This document shows, piece by piece, positions 16,271-26,426 of a stretch of 34,949 nt of DNA. Source of the stretch: Nitrospirillum iridis (GTDB lineage: Bacteria > Pseudomonadota > Alphaproteobacteria > Azospirillales > Azospirillaceae). Location of the stretch: assembly GCF_014205765.1 (NCBI RefSeq), contig NZ_JACIIZ010000029.1:1-34949 (forward strand), in the 5' to 3' direction. The notes under the pieces are model-generated. The model did not search any database, was not told the origin of the DNA, and was given only the letters and a program-made list of their open reading frames with translations. Position numbers and translations under genes: made by a program. Each line of letters opens with the position of its first letter. The stretch's first letter is position 1.

Positions 16271-17506
16271 TCAAAGCTGGTTCAGGGCCATCCACCGCGC
16301 CTTGGCCGCGACGTAGTCGGCATCGCCCAGCACGCAGTCCAGCTGCGGCAGGCGGGTGATCAGCGGCTGGTTGGGCACGGCCCCGGCCATCCAGTCGCGG
16401 CCCAATTGCCGGATCAGGGCGATCTGCGCCGGTTCCACGGCGTCGGCCGGCAGGGCCGCCAGGGGGGCGAAGCGCCCGCCGGCCAGGCCGGGCGGCGCCA
16501 CCCAGGCGCCCTGCCGCAGCACCGGCTGGATCGACACGTTCATCCGCACCAGCCCGCCCAGGGCCGCCGGGTCGCCACCGGCCAGGCGCTGGGCCAGGAT
16601 GTGGGCCTGCAGGCTGGCGGTGTCCGGCGGGTCGTCCAGCGTGGTCTGCGCCAGCAGGGCCAGATCGCCCAGGGTGCCCAGCGCGCCCGTCGGTTCCGCC
16701 AGCTCGGGCGGGGGTTGGCTGGTGCTGGTCACCGGCGCGTGGCGCACCGTGCCGCTGCCCAGGCTGAGGATTTCCAGCCCGGTCGACCCGCCAGGCTGGG
16801 ACAGCGCCTCCATCACCGCCAGCATCACCGGGTTGTTGCAGCCCGACAGGCCGCCGTCCCAATAAAGCCGCCCCTCGCACGCGGCGGGGGCGTCGAAGAA
16901 GGCCACGGGTGCTGTGCTGCTGGCGTGGATGACCGCCGCCAGCGGGGCGGTGGACGCCTGTGGCTCCGTCACCGGGGTGGCCAGGCCGGGATAGCTGCGG
17001 AACAGGGTGGCGCGGCGCTGCGCATAATCCTGTGCGGGGATGAACACCTTCACCGGCGTGGTGCCGCCGCGGGCCGGCGGCAGGGGCAGGCGGGCCATGG
17101 GGCAGGCGGCGAGGGCCAGCGGTCGTGCCTGACCGTCCACCGTGGCAGAGGCTGGCGGCATCAGGCTGGTGTCGTCCAGCATGGCGGTCAGGCCGGCCAG
17201 TTTGCCCTCGGTGCTGTATTTGGGGCCGAGGTCCAGGCTAGCCACCAGCCGGTCCAGCCCATCCACCTTGACGAACAGGCCGGCCCGCCGCGCATCATCG
17301 ACGAACAGGTTCAGGATCTGCGTCGGCGTCAGGTTCTTGATCAGGCCGCCCAGCACGATGGCCCCGGCCGACGTGCCGGCCGCCATGTCGAATTCCGCCA
17401 GGATGTCATGGCCGGGCGTGTCGGCGCCGTACAGGTCGGCCAGGGCCATGGCCTCCAGCAGGGCCCAGGGGCCGCCGCCGTCCAGCGCCAGGATGCGGTA
17501 TGACAT
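16271..17506 (-). CDS. Patatin-like phospholipase
   Basis: This 411-residue protein of the patatin family cleaves acyl groups from phospholipids with a Ser-Asp dyad. Visible parts are LALDGGGPW (residues 6-14, oxyanion loop; the usual Arg after DGGG is replaced by Pro-Trp), GTSAG with Ser46 as nucleophile, and WDGG with Asp217 completing the dyad. A C-terminal region of about 190 residues is not recognised. It has no signal peptide, so it acts in the cytoplasm or on the inner membrane face. A GGGGGGAAGAG ribosome-binding site lies in the 22-base gap behind the RES toxin gene, so it is very likely co-transcribed with the toxin-antitoxin pair. It may be an effector of that module; alternatively it works with the stomatin/NfeD pair downstream. 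Both are inference. Confidence 0.85.
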   Translation of the reverse strand: MSYRILALDGGGPWALLEAMALADLYGADTPGHDILAEFDMAAGTSAGAIVLGGLIKNLTPTQILNLFVDDARRAGLFVKVDGLDRLVASLDLGPKYSTEGKLAGLTAMLDDTSLMPPASATVDGQARPLALAACPMARLPLPPARGGTTPVKVFIPAQDYAQRRATLFRSYPGLATPVTEPQASTAPLAAVIHASSTAPVAFFDAPAACEGRLYWDGGLSGCNNPVMLAVMEALSQPGGSTGLEILSLGSGTVRHAPVTSTSQPPPELAEPTGALGTLGDLALLAQTTLDDPPDTASLQAHILAQRLAGGDPAALGGLVRMNVSIQPVLRQGAWVAPPGLAGGRFAPLAALPADAVEPAQIALIRQLGRDWMAGAVPNQPLITRLPQLDCVLGDADYVAAKARWMALNQL

Positions 17507-17528
17507 GGCTCTTCCCCCCTGAAAACCG

Positions 17529-18197
17529 TCACAGGCGGCGTACGGCGATCCTGCCCGTGGGGCGCACGGTGATTTCCAGGTGCGCCCCTTGCGTCACCTC
17601 ATGGATGGCGCGGGGACGATAGCATACCGCGTTGCCGCCCCCGGCGTGGCGGACGCTGCGGTATAGGATGCCGTTGACATCGGTCCTGGCGCGGACCGAC
17701 TCGCCGAAGCGCTGGGCGGCGCCATAGTGGGCGGGGTCGTGCAGGCCGGGGCCGTCATCGGCCCGGATGTCGACATAGCGACCATCCAGGCGGGCACTAT
17801 AGCAGCGGCATTCCACCCGCATTTCTGGGGCGTTGGTGTTCACCGCCTCGCGCCGCAGATGGTGCGCCACCTCGGCCACCGCCGTGTTCATCGCCAGCCC
17901 GGCGTACCAGGCGCCCAGTTCAGGGGTGGTGAAGCGCAGGCCGCCGGGGGCGGCGTGCAGGAAGGCGGCCATGACGATGCTGGCGTTGGGCACGCCGTAG
18001 ACGCGGTCGTCCGGCGCCAGCCGGGCCAGGCGCTGCTTCACCAGCCGGTCATTGGTCCAGCCCTCCAGTTCCATCACCGCGTCCAGGTCGGCGGCCGATG
18101 CCACCGTTTCGAACGCGGACACGGGTGGGAAGCGTGACGGCACCAGCCGGAAGGTCGGGTCCGGCAGTGAGGTGACGGGGAAGGCTGCCGGGCTCAT
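17529..18197 (-). CDS. RES-domain toxin
   Basis: This 222-residue protein has a RES domain, the toxin of Xre-RES modules that destroys NAD+ by phosphorolysis or hydrolysis. The three name-giving residues are visible: Arg in FRLVPSRF near the N-terminus, Glu in LAMNTAVAEVAHHLRREA in the middle, and Ser in LYRSVRHAGGGNAVCYRP near the C-terminus. Length and order match the family. Its ATG overlaps the TGA of the antitoxin gene by four bases, a typical coupled toxin-antitoxin arrangement with the antitoxin first. Known RES toxins halt growth when the antitoxin is lost; activity here is inferred from the family. Confidence 0.9.
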   Translation of the reverse strand: MSPAAFPVTSLPDPTFRLVPSRFPPVSAFETVASAADLDAVMELEGWTNDRLVKQRLARLAPDDRVYGVPNASIVMAAFLHAAPGGLRFTTPELGAWYAGLAMNTAVAEVAHHLRREAVNTNAPEMRVECRCYSARLDGRYVDIRADDGPGLHDPAHYGAAQRFGESVRARTDVNGILYRSVRHAGGGNAVCYRPRAIHEVTQGAHLEITVRPTGRIAVRRL

Positions 18198-18715
18198 AGA
18201 TAGACGATGTCGTCGTCGGTCAGCGGCGGCAGCGCGTCGTCATATCCGGGGATGGGCGCGGTGAAGGTGCCGCCGCGCCAGGCGTCCAGATGCCGCCGCA
18301 CGGCCAGCAGGCCGTCCTGGGTGCCGGACAGCAGCAGGTCCAGCGGCGCCTGGCCGCCGAACAGCAGGCCGCGGTTGGGCGTGCGCAGCCAGGCCACGCC
18401 GTCGCCCGCGCGGGGGAACAGGATCACCAGAGCCTTGTGGATACCCAGCACGGCCGACAGGCGCAGCAGGGTATCCAGTTGCAGGGACAGGTCCTGGCCG
18501 GCGCGCGCCTTCGCCGCCCAGCCGTGATAGGTCGACCGCCCCGGGCGCCCCAGAAGGGTCCGCCGCTCCTCCTCCCCCAGTTTCCACTGGTCGGCGATGG
18601 CCAGAAAGGCGCGCAAGCCCGGTCCGCTGACCCGCCGACGCTGGGTGCTGTCGGCCAAACTGAGGTCGACCATGGTCGGCGTGGCCTGGGTCGCGGTCTC
18701 GTGCGCGGCGAGCAT
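18194..18715 (-). CDS. Xre/MbcA/ParS-type antitoxin (DUF2384)
   Basis: This 173-residue antitoxin pairs with the RES toxin. The N-terminal part (about residues 25-85) is an Xre-like helix-turn-helix region with LRAFLAIADQWKLGEEERRTLLG. The C-terminal part is the toxin-binding DUF2384 domain, with LGIHKALVILFP, WLRTPNRGLLFGGQAPLDLLL and a tail ending in LTDDDIVYL that would plug the toxin active site. The start at 18715 was chosen because GGAGGG lies 6 bases upstream. An in-frame ATG at 18823 would run through the promoter and operators and overlap cbbE. It probably represses its own promoter through the palindromes at 18731-18764. Confidence 0.88.
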   Translation of the reverse strand: MLAAHETATQATPTMVDLSLADSTQRRRVSGPGLRAFLAIADQWKLGEEERRTLLGRPGRSTYHGWAAKARAGQDLSLQLDTLLRLSAVLGIHKALVILFPRAGDGVAWLRTPNRGLLFGGQAPLDLLLSGTQDGLLAVRRHLDAWRGGTFTAPIPGYDDALPPLTDDDIVYL

Positions 18716-18730
18716 GGGAAACCCTCCAAT

Positions 18731-18764
18731 GTCCAATACTGGATAACGTAGTCCAGATCTGGAC
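18731..18764 (-). promoter_or_regulatory. Twin palindromic operators and promoter of the Xre-RES module
   Basis: Two 14-bp dyads share the form TCCA-N4-TGGA: GTCCAGATCTGGAC at 18751-18764 (a perfect palindrome) and GTCCAATACTGGAT at 18731-18744 (imperfect). Their centres are 20 bp apart, about two helical turns, which puts them on one face of the DNA. On the minus strand TTGAAA (18766-18771) and TACGTT (about 18744-18749) are spaced 16 bases apart as -35 and -10, so the perfect palindrome fills the spacer. This fits autorepression by the Xre antitoxin. Confidence 0.65.
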
Positions 18765-18791
18765 ATTTTCAAGTCCCGCCCCACGGCCGCG

Positions 18792-19442
18792 TCAGCCCCG
18801 CAGCGCCGTGATGTTGGCCTCATACCGGGCGGGTCCCCCCTGGAAGACGGCCGATCCGGCCACCAGCATATCCGCCCCCGCTTCCACGCAGGCGCGGGCC
18901 GTTGCCGGGTTCACGCCGCCATCGACCTCCACCTGGATGGGCCGGCGGCCGATCATGTCCCGGAGCGCCCGGATCTTGGGCAGTTGCGAGGCGATGAAGG
19001 ACTGGCCGCCGAAGCCGGGGTTGACGGTCATAACCAGCACCAGGTCCAGCCGGTCCAGCACATAGGTCACCACGCTTTCCGGCGTGGCCGGGTTCAGTGC
19101 CACGCCGGCCTTTTTGCCCAGGGCGCGGATGCGTTCCAGCGTGCGGTCCAGATGGATTGTCGCCTCCGCCTGCACGGTGATGATGTCGGCGCCGGCGTCG
19201 GCGAAGGCCTCCAGATAGGGATCCACCGGGCTGATCATCAGGTGCACGTCGAAGGGGCGGGTGGTGTGGGGGCGCAGGGCCTTCACCACCGCCGGGCCGA
19301 TGGTGATGTTGGGTACGAAATGGCCATCCATGACATCGACATGGATGTAGTCGGCACCGGCCGTGGTGATGGCCCGCACCTCGGCACCCAGGGCGGCGAA
19401 GTCGGCGGACAGGATGGACGGGGCGATCAGCGGCTGGGTCAT
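18792..19442 (-). CDS. cbbE: Ribulose-phosphate 3-epimerase
   Basis: This 216-residue TIM-barrel metalloenzyme interconverts ribulose 5-phosphate and xylulose 5-phosphate, supplying the phosphoribulokinase substrate in the Calvin cycle. Family motifs in order are [59 protein letters not shown] and [28 protein letters not shown]. The metal-binding His and Asp residues are present. Its ATG overlaps the stop of cbbX (ATGA at 19439-19442), so it is translationally coupled as the last gene of the cbb operon. Being inside the operon, it is the cbb-dedicated copy rather than a housekeeping rpe. No terminator was seen between it and the toxin-antitoxin promoter 76 bases on. Confidence 0.96.
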   Translation of the reverse strand: MTQPLIAPSILSADFAALGAEVRAITTAGADYIHVDVMDGHFVPNITIGPAVVKALRPHTTRPFDVHLMISPVDPYLEAFADAGADIITVQAEATIHLDRTLERIRALGKKAGVALNPATPESVVTYVLDRLDLVLVMTVNPGFGGQSFIASQLPKIRALRDMIGRRPIQVEVDGGVNPATARACVEAGADMLVAGSAVFQGGPARYEANITALRG

Positions 19443-20389
19443 GGCGCCGCCTCCTCCGTTGCCGCCGTTGCCGCGAACACCCGGCTGGCCAGGATGTCCT
19501 CCGCCTCGATCACCGTCAGGTCGTCCACCGACAGGGGGCCGTCTTCCCGCTGGAACAGGCGGCTGGCCTGGCGCAGGCGGGCGCGGTCCAGGGCGTTGCG
19601 GACGGACCGGCCGTTGGCGAAGTGCGATTGGCCCCGGCGCAGGGCGATGTACTGGGCGAACACCGTCCGCGCCCGGGGGCTGAGGCGGTAGTTCATGGCG
19701 GCCAGCTGCCGCTCCCCAATGTCCAGCAGTTCGCCCTCGCCATAGTCGGGGAAGTCGATGTGGTGGGCGACGCGGGACCGGAAGCCGGGATTGGCCTGGA
19801 AGAAGCGTTCCATGCGGTCGGCATAGCCCGCCAGTATCACCACCAGGTCGTCGCGCTGGTTCTCCATCACCTGCAACAGGATCTCGATGGCCTCCTGGCC
19901 ATAGTCCCGCTCATTCTCCGGCCGGTAGAGGTAATAGGCTTCGTCGATGAACAGCACGCCGCCGGCGGCGCGCTTCAGCACCTCCTTGGTTTTGGGCGCG
20001 GTGTGGCCGATGTACTGGCCTACCAGGTCGTCGCGGGTGACGGTCACCAGATGGCCGCGCCGGACATAGCCCAGCCGGTGCAGGATGGCCGCCATCTTGA
20101 GCGCCAGGGTGGTCTTGCCGGTGCCGGGGTTGCCGGTGAAGCTCATGTGGAGGGTGGGGGCGCCCACCGCCAGGCCGAAGCGCTGGCGCGCCCTGTCCAC
20201 CAGCAGCAGGGCCGCGATCTCGCGCAGCCGCCGCTTGATGGGCGCCAGGCCCACCATCTCCCGGTCCAGCTCATCGAAGATTTCCGGCAGGCCGGAGGCC
20301 GCGAAGTCCGCCCGCAGATCCACGGCCGGTGCGGGCGCCGGCGGGGGTGGCGGACCCGGGTCCGGCACCGTGCTCAGGATCGCCGCCAT
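19439..20389 (-). CDS. cbbX: Red-type RuBisCO activase CbbX
   Basis: This 316-residue AAA+ ATPase remodels inhibited red-type RuBisCO by pulling on the C-terminal tail of CbbL, releasing bound sugar phosphates. It has Walker [10 protein letters not shown], the pore-region segment [19 protein letters not shown], Walker [32 protein letters not shown], and the sensor/arginine-finger region with [16 protein letters not shown]. The N-terminal 30 residues are proline/alanine-rich. Its ATG overlaps the cbbS TGA by one base (TGATG), so the start at 20389 is firm. This gene is diagnostic for form IC/ID RuBisCO, and its linkage to cbbLS supports the red-type call. Confidence 0.96.
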   Translation of the reverse strand: MAAILSTVPDPGPPPPPAPAPAVDLRADFAASGLPEIFDELDREMVGLAPIKRRLREIAALLLVDRARQRFGLAVGAPTLHMSFTGNPGTGKTTLALKMAAILHRLGYVRRGHLVTVTRDDLVGQYIGHTAPKTKEVLKRAAGGVLFIDEAYYLYRPENERDYGQEAIEILLQVMENQRDDLVVILAGYADRMERFFQANPGFRSRVAHHIDFPDYGEGELLDIGERQLAAMNYRLSPRARTVFAQYIALRRGQSHFANGRSVRNALDRARLRQASRLFQREDGPLSVDDLTVIEAEDILASRVFAATAATEEAAP

Positions 20390-20808
20390 CACGAGTACCG
20401 CTCCCCTTCCGGCAGTTGGGCGGCATAGGCGCGGGTGGTGTAGCGGACGTTGCGGCCCTCGCTCTCCTGCCGTTCCAGGGCGAAGCCCGGTTCGTTGGCC
20501 GGCCGGTTGACGATGAAGGACAGGCGCACGCTTTCCCAGCCGTGGCTGGCGTCGAAGCCGGAAAGCCGGATGTAGCGGTCGCCGTAGACCTTGCGGCAGG
20601 CCGCCAGCTCCACCATCACGCCGGCGGCGTCGCGGACCTCGAACATCGGCAGGCCCCACATGTCCCAATAGGTGTTGCGGGGGTGGGGGTCGTCGGTGAA
20701 CTCGATATTCACCGCCCAGCCCTGGTCGATGCAGTACTGCACCTGGGCGGTGATCTGCTCATCCGTCAGGTCGGGCAGGAAGGAGAAGGTTCCCTGGGTG
20801 ATGCGCAT
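20389..20808 (-). CDS. cbbS: RuBisCO small subunit, form IC
   Basis: This 139-residue small subunit caps the CbbL octamer. The N-terminus [19 protein letters not shown] is the standard start of red-type small subunits. [26 protein letters not shown] and the C-terminal extension that forms the beta-hairpin barrel ([31 protein letters not shown]) follow. The C-terminal extension separates red-type from green-type subunits and is needed for assembly. It lies 60 bases behind cbbL, with a stable hairpin in the gap, and overlaps cbbX by one base. Confidence 0.96.
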   Translation of the reverse strand: MRITQGTFSFLPDLTDEQITAQVQYCIDQGWAVNIEFTDDPHPRNTYWDMWGLPMFEVRDAAGVMVELAACRKVYGDRYIRLSGFDASHGWESVRLSFIVNRPANEPGFALERQESEGRNVRYTTRAYAAQLPEGERYS

Positions 20809-20835
20809 GGCGATGTCTCCAATCTCAGATCTCTG

Positions 20836-20859
20836 GGCGGGCGGATGCCCGCGCCCGCC
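20836..20859 (-). promoter_or_regulatory. Intercistronic hairpin between cbbL and cbbS
   Basis: A perfect 8-bp GC stem (GGCGGGCG / CGCCCGCC) with an 8-base loop lies in the 60-base gap after cbbL. It has no T-run, so it is unlikely to terminate. It may protect the cbbL mRNA end or tune the ratio of large to small subunit. Confidence 0.45.
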
Positions 20860-20868
20860 GTTTGAGGG

Positions 20869-22341
<1,473 letters not shown>

Positions 22342-22355
22342 TTATCGGGAATGGG

Positions 22356-23441
22356 TCACTCGGCGGCCACGGGCGTCTTGCCCAGCCGTGGGTCCAGCGC
22401 GCCGGTGGCGTAGCGCTTGGCCATGGCGGCCATGGGCAAGGGGGTGATGCGGCTGGCGTTGCCGGCGGCGCCGAACTGTTCGAACCGGTCGCGGCACAGC
22501 GCCTTCATGGCGTCCATGGCGGGCTTCAGGAACTTGCGCGGGTCGAATTCCGCCGGGTTCTCGGTCGCCGTCTTGCGGAACTGCACCGCCATGGCCAGGC
22601 GGCAATCGGTGTCGATGTTGATCTTGCGCACCCCAAAGCGGATGCCGCGCACGATCTCATCCACCGGCACGCCCCAGGTGCGGGGCATGCGGCCGCCATA
22701 GGCGTTGAACAGGTCCTGCAGTTCCTGCGGCACGGATGAGGATCCGTGCATCACCAGGTGGGTGTTGGGCAGCCGCGCGTGGATGGCCTCCACCACGGCC
22801 ATCGCCAGGATGTCGCCGTCCGGCTGGCGTGAGAATTTATAGGCGCCGTGGGAGGTGCCCATGGCGATGGCCAGGGCGTCCACCCGGGTGGCGGCCACGA
22901 AGTCCAGCGCCTGGTCCGGGTCGGTGCACAGCTGGTCCAGCGACAGCACGCCTTCGGCGCCGTGGCCGTCCTCCGCCTCGCCCTGGCCCGTCTCCAGGCT
23001 GCCCAGCACGCCCAGTTCGCCCTCGACCGAGGCGCCCACCCAGTGGGCCGCCTCCGCCACCCGGCGGGTGATGTCGACATTGTAGTCATAGGAGGCGGGC
23101 GTCTTGGCGTCGGCCAGCAGCGACCCGTCCATCATGACGGAGGTGAAGCCGTGCTGCAGCGCCGTCAGGCAGGTGGCTTCGCTGTTGCCGTGGTCCTGGT
23201 GCAGGCACAGCGGGATGGTGGGGTACAGATCCTCCAGCGCGTCCACCATGCGGGCCAGCATGATGTCGCCGGCATAGGACCGGGCGCCGCGGCTGGCTTG
23301 CAGGATGACGGGGGCGTCCACCTGGGCCGCCGCCTCCATCACCGCCAAGCCCTGTTCCATATTGTTGATGTTGAAGGCGGGAACGCCATAGTCGCGCTCC
23401 GCCGCGTGGTCCAGCAACTGGCGCAGGGTGATACGAGCCAT
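22356..23441 (-). CDS. cbbA: Fructose-bisphosphate aldolase, class II (Calvin cycle)
   Basis: This 361-residue zinc-dependent aldolase condenses triose phosphates into fructose 1,6-bisphosphate (and makes sedoheptulose bisphosphate in the cycle). Motifs: [29 protein letters not shown] at the N-terminus, [26 protein letters not shown] with the catalytic Asp and a zinc His, GTSHGAYKF (zinc His), MHGSSSVP (zinc His) and the [11 protein letters not shown] phosphate loop. The start was set at 23441: GAGGAG, overlapping the cbbT stop, lies 10 bases before it, while the ATG at 23459 would precede the binding site. This is the CbbA subgroup linked to cbb operons. Confidence 0.95.
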   Translation of the reverse strand: MARITLRQLLDHAAERDYGVPAFNINNMEQGLAVMEAAAQVDAPVILQASRGARSYAGDIMLARMVDALEDLYPTIPLCLHQDHGNSEATCLTALQHGFTSVMMDGSLLADAKTPASYDYNVDITRRVAEAAHWVGASVEGELGVLGSLETGQGEAEDGHGAEGVLSLDQLCTDPDQALDFVAATRVDALAIAMGTSHGAYKFSRQPDGDILAMAVVEAIHARLPNTHLVMHGSSSVPQELQDLFNAYGGRMPRTWGVPVDEIVRGIRFGVRKINIDTDCRLAMAVQFRKTATENPAEFDPRKFLKPAMDAMKALCRDRFEQFGAAGNASRITPLPMAAMAKRYATGALDPRLGKTPVAAE

Positions 23442-23455
23442 GGTTATGGTGCTCC

Positions 23456-25471
23456 TCAAGCGTGGGCGACGCGGGCCCGGACGGCGGCCATGATGGCGTC
23501 GACGGTGATGCCGAAATGGCGGTAGAGGTCGGCGGCGGGGCCGGAGGCGCCGAAGCCTTCCATGCCGATGAAGGCGCCCTGGTCGCCCAGCCAGCGGTCC
23601 CAGCCGAAGCGGACGGCCGCCTCCACCCCGATGCGCGGTGCGGCGCCCAGCACCAGGGCGCGGTTGGCGGCCGGCTGGCGGGCGAACAGGTCCCAGCAGG
23701 GCATGGACACCACCGCCACGGCGACGCCCTCCGTGGCCAGCCGTTCCGCCGCCTCCACCGCCAGCGCCACCTCCGATCCGGTGGCCAGCAGGGTGGCGTC
23801 GCGGGGGCCGGCGGTTTCACGCAGGATGTAGGCGCCGGCGGCGCTGCGGTTGAAATCCGCGTCACGCCGCAGCGTCGGCAGATCCTGGCGCGACAGGCAC
23901 AGGGCTGAGGGCGTGGCGGTGTCGGTCAGCGCCAGTTCCCAGCACTCCGCCGTTTCCACCGCATCCGCCGGACGAAAGACGTGCAGGTTGGGCGTGGCGC
24001 GCAGCATGGCCAGATGCTCCACCGGCTGATGGGTGGGGCCGTCCTCGCCCAGGCCGATGCTGTCGTGGGTCAGCACGTGGATGACCCGCACGCCCATCAG
24101 GGCCGACAGGCGGATGGCGCCCCGGGCATAGTCGGAAAACACCAGGAAGGTGCCGCCATAGGGGATGATGCCGCCGTGCACGGCCAAGCCGTTCATGACG
24201 GCCGCCATGGCATGCTCGCGGATGCCGTAGTGGATGTAACGGCCGGCATAATCGCCGGCGTCCAGCACCTCCATCCCCTTGGTCTGGGTCAGGTTGGAAT
24301 GGGTGAGGTCGGCGGAACCGCCCACGGTCAGGTCGGTGGTGGCGTTCACCACCCCCAGCACCAGCTGCGAGGCCTTGCGCGTCGCCATTTTGGGCCGTGT
24401 CGCCACCAGTTCCTGGCGATAGGCGGCCAGCGCCTCCGCCACCTCCGGCTCCGCCGCCATCACGCGCTGAAAATCGGCGCGGGCGGGGTGGGCCGCCAGA
24501 CGCCGTTCCCAAGCCTCGCGGTGGCCCCGGCCGGCCTCGGCCACGGCGCGCCACGCGTCGCGAATGTCGTCCGGCACGGTGAAGGGCGGGCTGTCCCAGC
24601 CCAGGGCCTGGGCGGCGCCCTGGGCCTCCTCCGCTCCCAGCGGCGCCCCATGCACGCCGCAGGTGCCGGCCTTGGTGGGCGCGCCATAGCCGATGACGCT
24701 GCGGCAGGCGATCAGGGTCGGGCGGTCGCTGGCCTGGGCGCGGGTCAGGGCCGCCTCGATGGCCTCATGGTCGTAGGCGTCCACCGTCTCCACCGCCCAG
24801 TCGGACGCGGCGAAGCGTGCCGCCTGGTCGGTGCGGGTGGACAGGCGGGTGGGGCCGTCGATGGAAATGCCGTTGTCGTCCCACAGCACCACCAGCCGGG
24901 CCAGTCGCAGTTGCCCCGCCAGGTCGATGGCTTCCTGGCTGATGCCCTCCATCAGGCAGCCGTCGCCGGCGATGACATAGGTGCGGTGGTCGACCAGGGC
25001 GTCGCCGAAGCGGGCGTTCAGGTGACGCTCCGCCAGGGCCATGCCCACGGCGGTGGTGATGCCCTGGCCCAGCGGCCCGGTGGTGGTCTCGATGCCCAAG
25101 GCGTGGCCGTATTCGGGATGGCCGGCCGCCTTGGCGCCCAGCTGGCGGAAGCGCTTCAGCTCCTCGATGGGCATGTCGGCATAGCCCAGCAGATGGTGCA
25201 GGGCGTATTGCAACATGGAGCCATGGCCGGCCGAGAGGACGAAGCGGTCACGGTCGGGCCAGTCGGGGCGTGACGGATCCAGGCGCATCACCCGGGTGAA
25301 CAGCACGGTGGCGACGTCGGCCATGCCCATGGGCATGCCGGGGTGGCCGGACTTCGCGGCCTCCACCCCCGCCACGGCCAGCATGCGGACGGCGTTGGCC
25401 ATGTCGGTCAGGTCCGGGGCGGCGTCGGGTGCCACGGCTTCAACCTGGCGCAGGGAAAGGGTGGGGGTCAT
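23456..25471 (-). CDS. cbbT: Transketolase (Calvin cycle)
   Basis: This 671-residue thiamine-diphosphate enzyme moves two-carbon units between ketose and aldose phosphates in ribulose regeneration. Motifs: [26 protein letters not shown] at the start, [17 protein letters not shown], the ThDP motif [13 protein letters not shown]...LVVLWDDN, and the pyrimidine domain with [40 protein letters not shown] and a C-terminal domain with [18 protein letters not shown]. Length is normal for the family. Its ATG overlaps the cbbP stop (ATGA at 25468-25471), fixing the start, and cbbA begins 14 bases after its stop. Confidence 0.97.
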   Translation of the reverse strand: MTPTLSLRQVEAVAPDAAPDLTDMANAVRMLAVAGVEAAKSGHPGMPMGMADVATVLFTRVMRLDPSRPDWPDRDRFVLSAGHGSMLQYALHHLLGYADMPIEELKRFRQLGAKAAGHPEYGHALGIETTTGPLGQGITTAVGMALAERHLNARFGDALVDHRTYVIAGDGCLMEGISQEAIDLAGQLRLARLVVLWDDNGISIDGPTRLSTRTDQAARFAASDWAVETVDAYDHEAIEAALTRAQASDRPTLIACRSVIGYGAPTKAGTCGVHGAPLGAEEAQGAAQALGWDSPPFTVPDDIRDAWRAVAEAGRGHREAWERRLAAHPARADFQRVMAAEPEVAEALAAYRQELVATRPKMATRKASQLVLGVVNATTDLTVGGSADLTHSNLTQTKGMEVLDAGDYAGRYIHYGIREHAMAAVMNGLAVHGGIIPYGGTFLVFSDYARGAIRLSALMGVRVIHVLTHDSIGLGEDGPTHQPVEHLAMLRATPNLHVFRPADAVETAECWELALTDTATPSALCLSRQDLPTLRRDADFNRSAAGAYILRETAGPRDATLLATGSEVALAVEAAERLATEGVAVAVVSMPCWDLFARQPAANRALVLGAAPRIGVEAAVRFGWDRWLGDQGAFIGMEGFGASGPAADLYRHFGITVDAIMAAVRARVAHA

Positions 25472-26364
25472 GATTCTCGTCCCTCCTGTCGGCCGGCGCG
25501 GCGCTTGCGGTCGACCAGTTGCAGGATCAGCGGGGTCAGGATCAGCTGCATGGCCAGGTCGAGCTTGCCGCCCGGGATGACGATGGAATTGGCGCGCGAC
25601 ATGAAGCTGCCGGCGATCATCGACAGCAGGTAGGGGAAGTCGATGCCACGCGGGTTGCGGAAACGGATGACGACGATGGATTCGTCCGGGGTCGGTATCC
25701 ACCGCGCGATGAAGGGGTTGGAGGTGTCGACCGTGGGCACCCGCTGGAAATTGATGTCCGTCTGGGTGAATTGCGGGCAGATGTAGCGGACATAGTCCGG
25801 CATGCGCCGCAGGATGGTGGTCATGACGTCTTCGGTGCTGTAGCCGCGGCTGGTGCGGTCACGGTGGATCTTCTGGATCCACTCCAGGTTGATCACCGGC
25901 ACGACACCGATCTTCAGGTCCGCGTGGCCGGCGATGTCATAGCCGTCCGCCACCACGGCGCCATGCAGTCCCTCATAGAACAGCAGGTCGCTGGGACCCG
26001 GCAGGTCTTCCCACGGGGTGAAGGTGCCGGGGGGGCAGCCGTAATGCTCCGCCTCCGCCGCGTCATGGACGTAGTGGCGGGTGCGGCCCCGGCCTTCGTC
26101 GCCATAGCGGCGGAACAGCTCCTGCAATTCGTCCAGCAGGTTGGCCTCCGGGCCGAAATGGCTGAAATGATGCTCGCCCGCACGGTCGGCGTCGGTGATG
26201 GCCTGCTTCATGGCGGCGCGGTCGTACCGGTGATAGGCGTCGCCGTCGATACAGGCCGCGTTCACGCCTTCGCGCCGGAACACCTGTTCGAAAATCTGCC
26301 GGACCGAGGTGGTGCCGGCGCCGGAGGATCCGGTGACGGAAATGATGGGATGGCGGATGGACAT
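25468..26364 (-). CDS. cbbP: Phosphoribulokinase
   Basis: This 298-residue enzyme phosphorylates ribulose 5-phosphate to ribulose 1,5-bisphosphate, a Calvin-cycle-specific step. The P-loop is [16 protein letters not shown] near residue 10. The substrate region has [40 protein letters not shown] (Walker B-like) and [14 protein letters not shown]. Length and sequence match the short proteobacterial octameric class, which is allosterically activated by NADH, rather than the plant type. The upstream gap to cbbF holds a 21-bp tandem repeat. An AAGGA box lies 10 bases before the ATG. Confidence 0.97.
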   Translation of the reverse strand: MSIRHPIISVTGSSGAGTTSVRQIFEQVFRREGVNAACIDGDAYHRYDRAAMKQAITDADRAGEHHFSHFGPEANLLDELQELFRRYGDEGRGRTRHYVHDAAEAEHYGCPPGTFTPWEDLPGPSDLLFYEGLHGAVVADGYDIAGHADLKIGVVPVINLEWIQKIHRDRTSRGYSTEDVMTTILRRMPDYVRYICPQFTQTDINFQRVPTVDTSNPFIARWIPTPDESIVVIRFRNPRGIDFPYLLSMIAGSFMSRANSIVIPGGKLDLAMQLILTPLILQLVDRKRRAGRQEGRES

Positions 26365-26384
26365 GGGCTTCGATCCTTATCCTC

Positions 26385-26426
26385 TGGCCTCACGGGTCCC
26401 TCAGGTGGCCTCACGGGTCCCTCAGG
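26385..26426. repeat. 21-bp exact tandem duplication at the cbbF/cbbP junction
   Basis: Two perfect, adjacent 21-base copies occupy 26385-26405 and 26406-26426; each begins TGGCCTCACGGG and ends TCCCTCAGG. On the minus strand the first copy read includes the cbbF stop codon, and the second duplicates that stop and its context. It looks like a recent slippage event, and it lengthens the cbbF-cbbP spacer by 21 bases. Confidence 0.9.

Noticed and set aside
18716-18823. Longer antitoxin start at 18823
   Set aside because: It would translate through the promoter and operators and overlap cbbE; GGAGGG before 18715 supports the shorter form.
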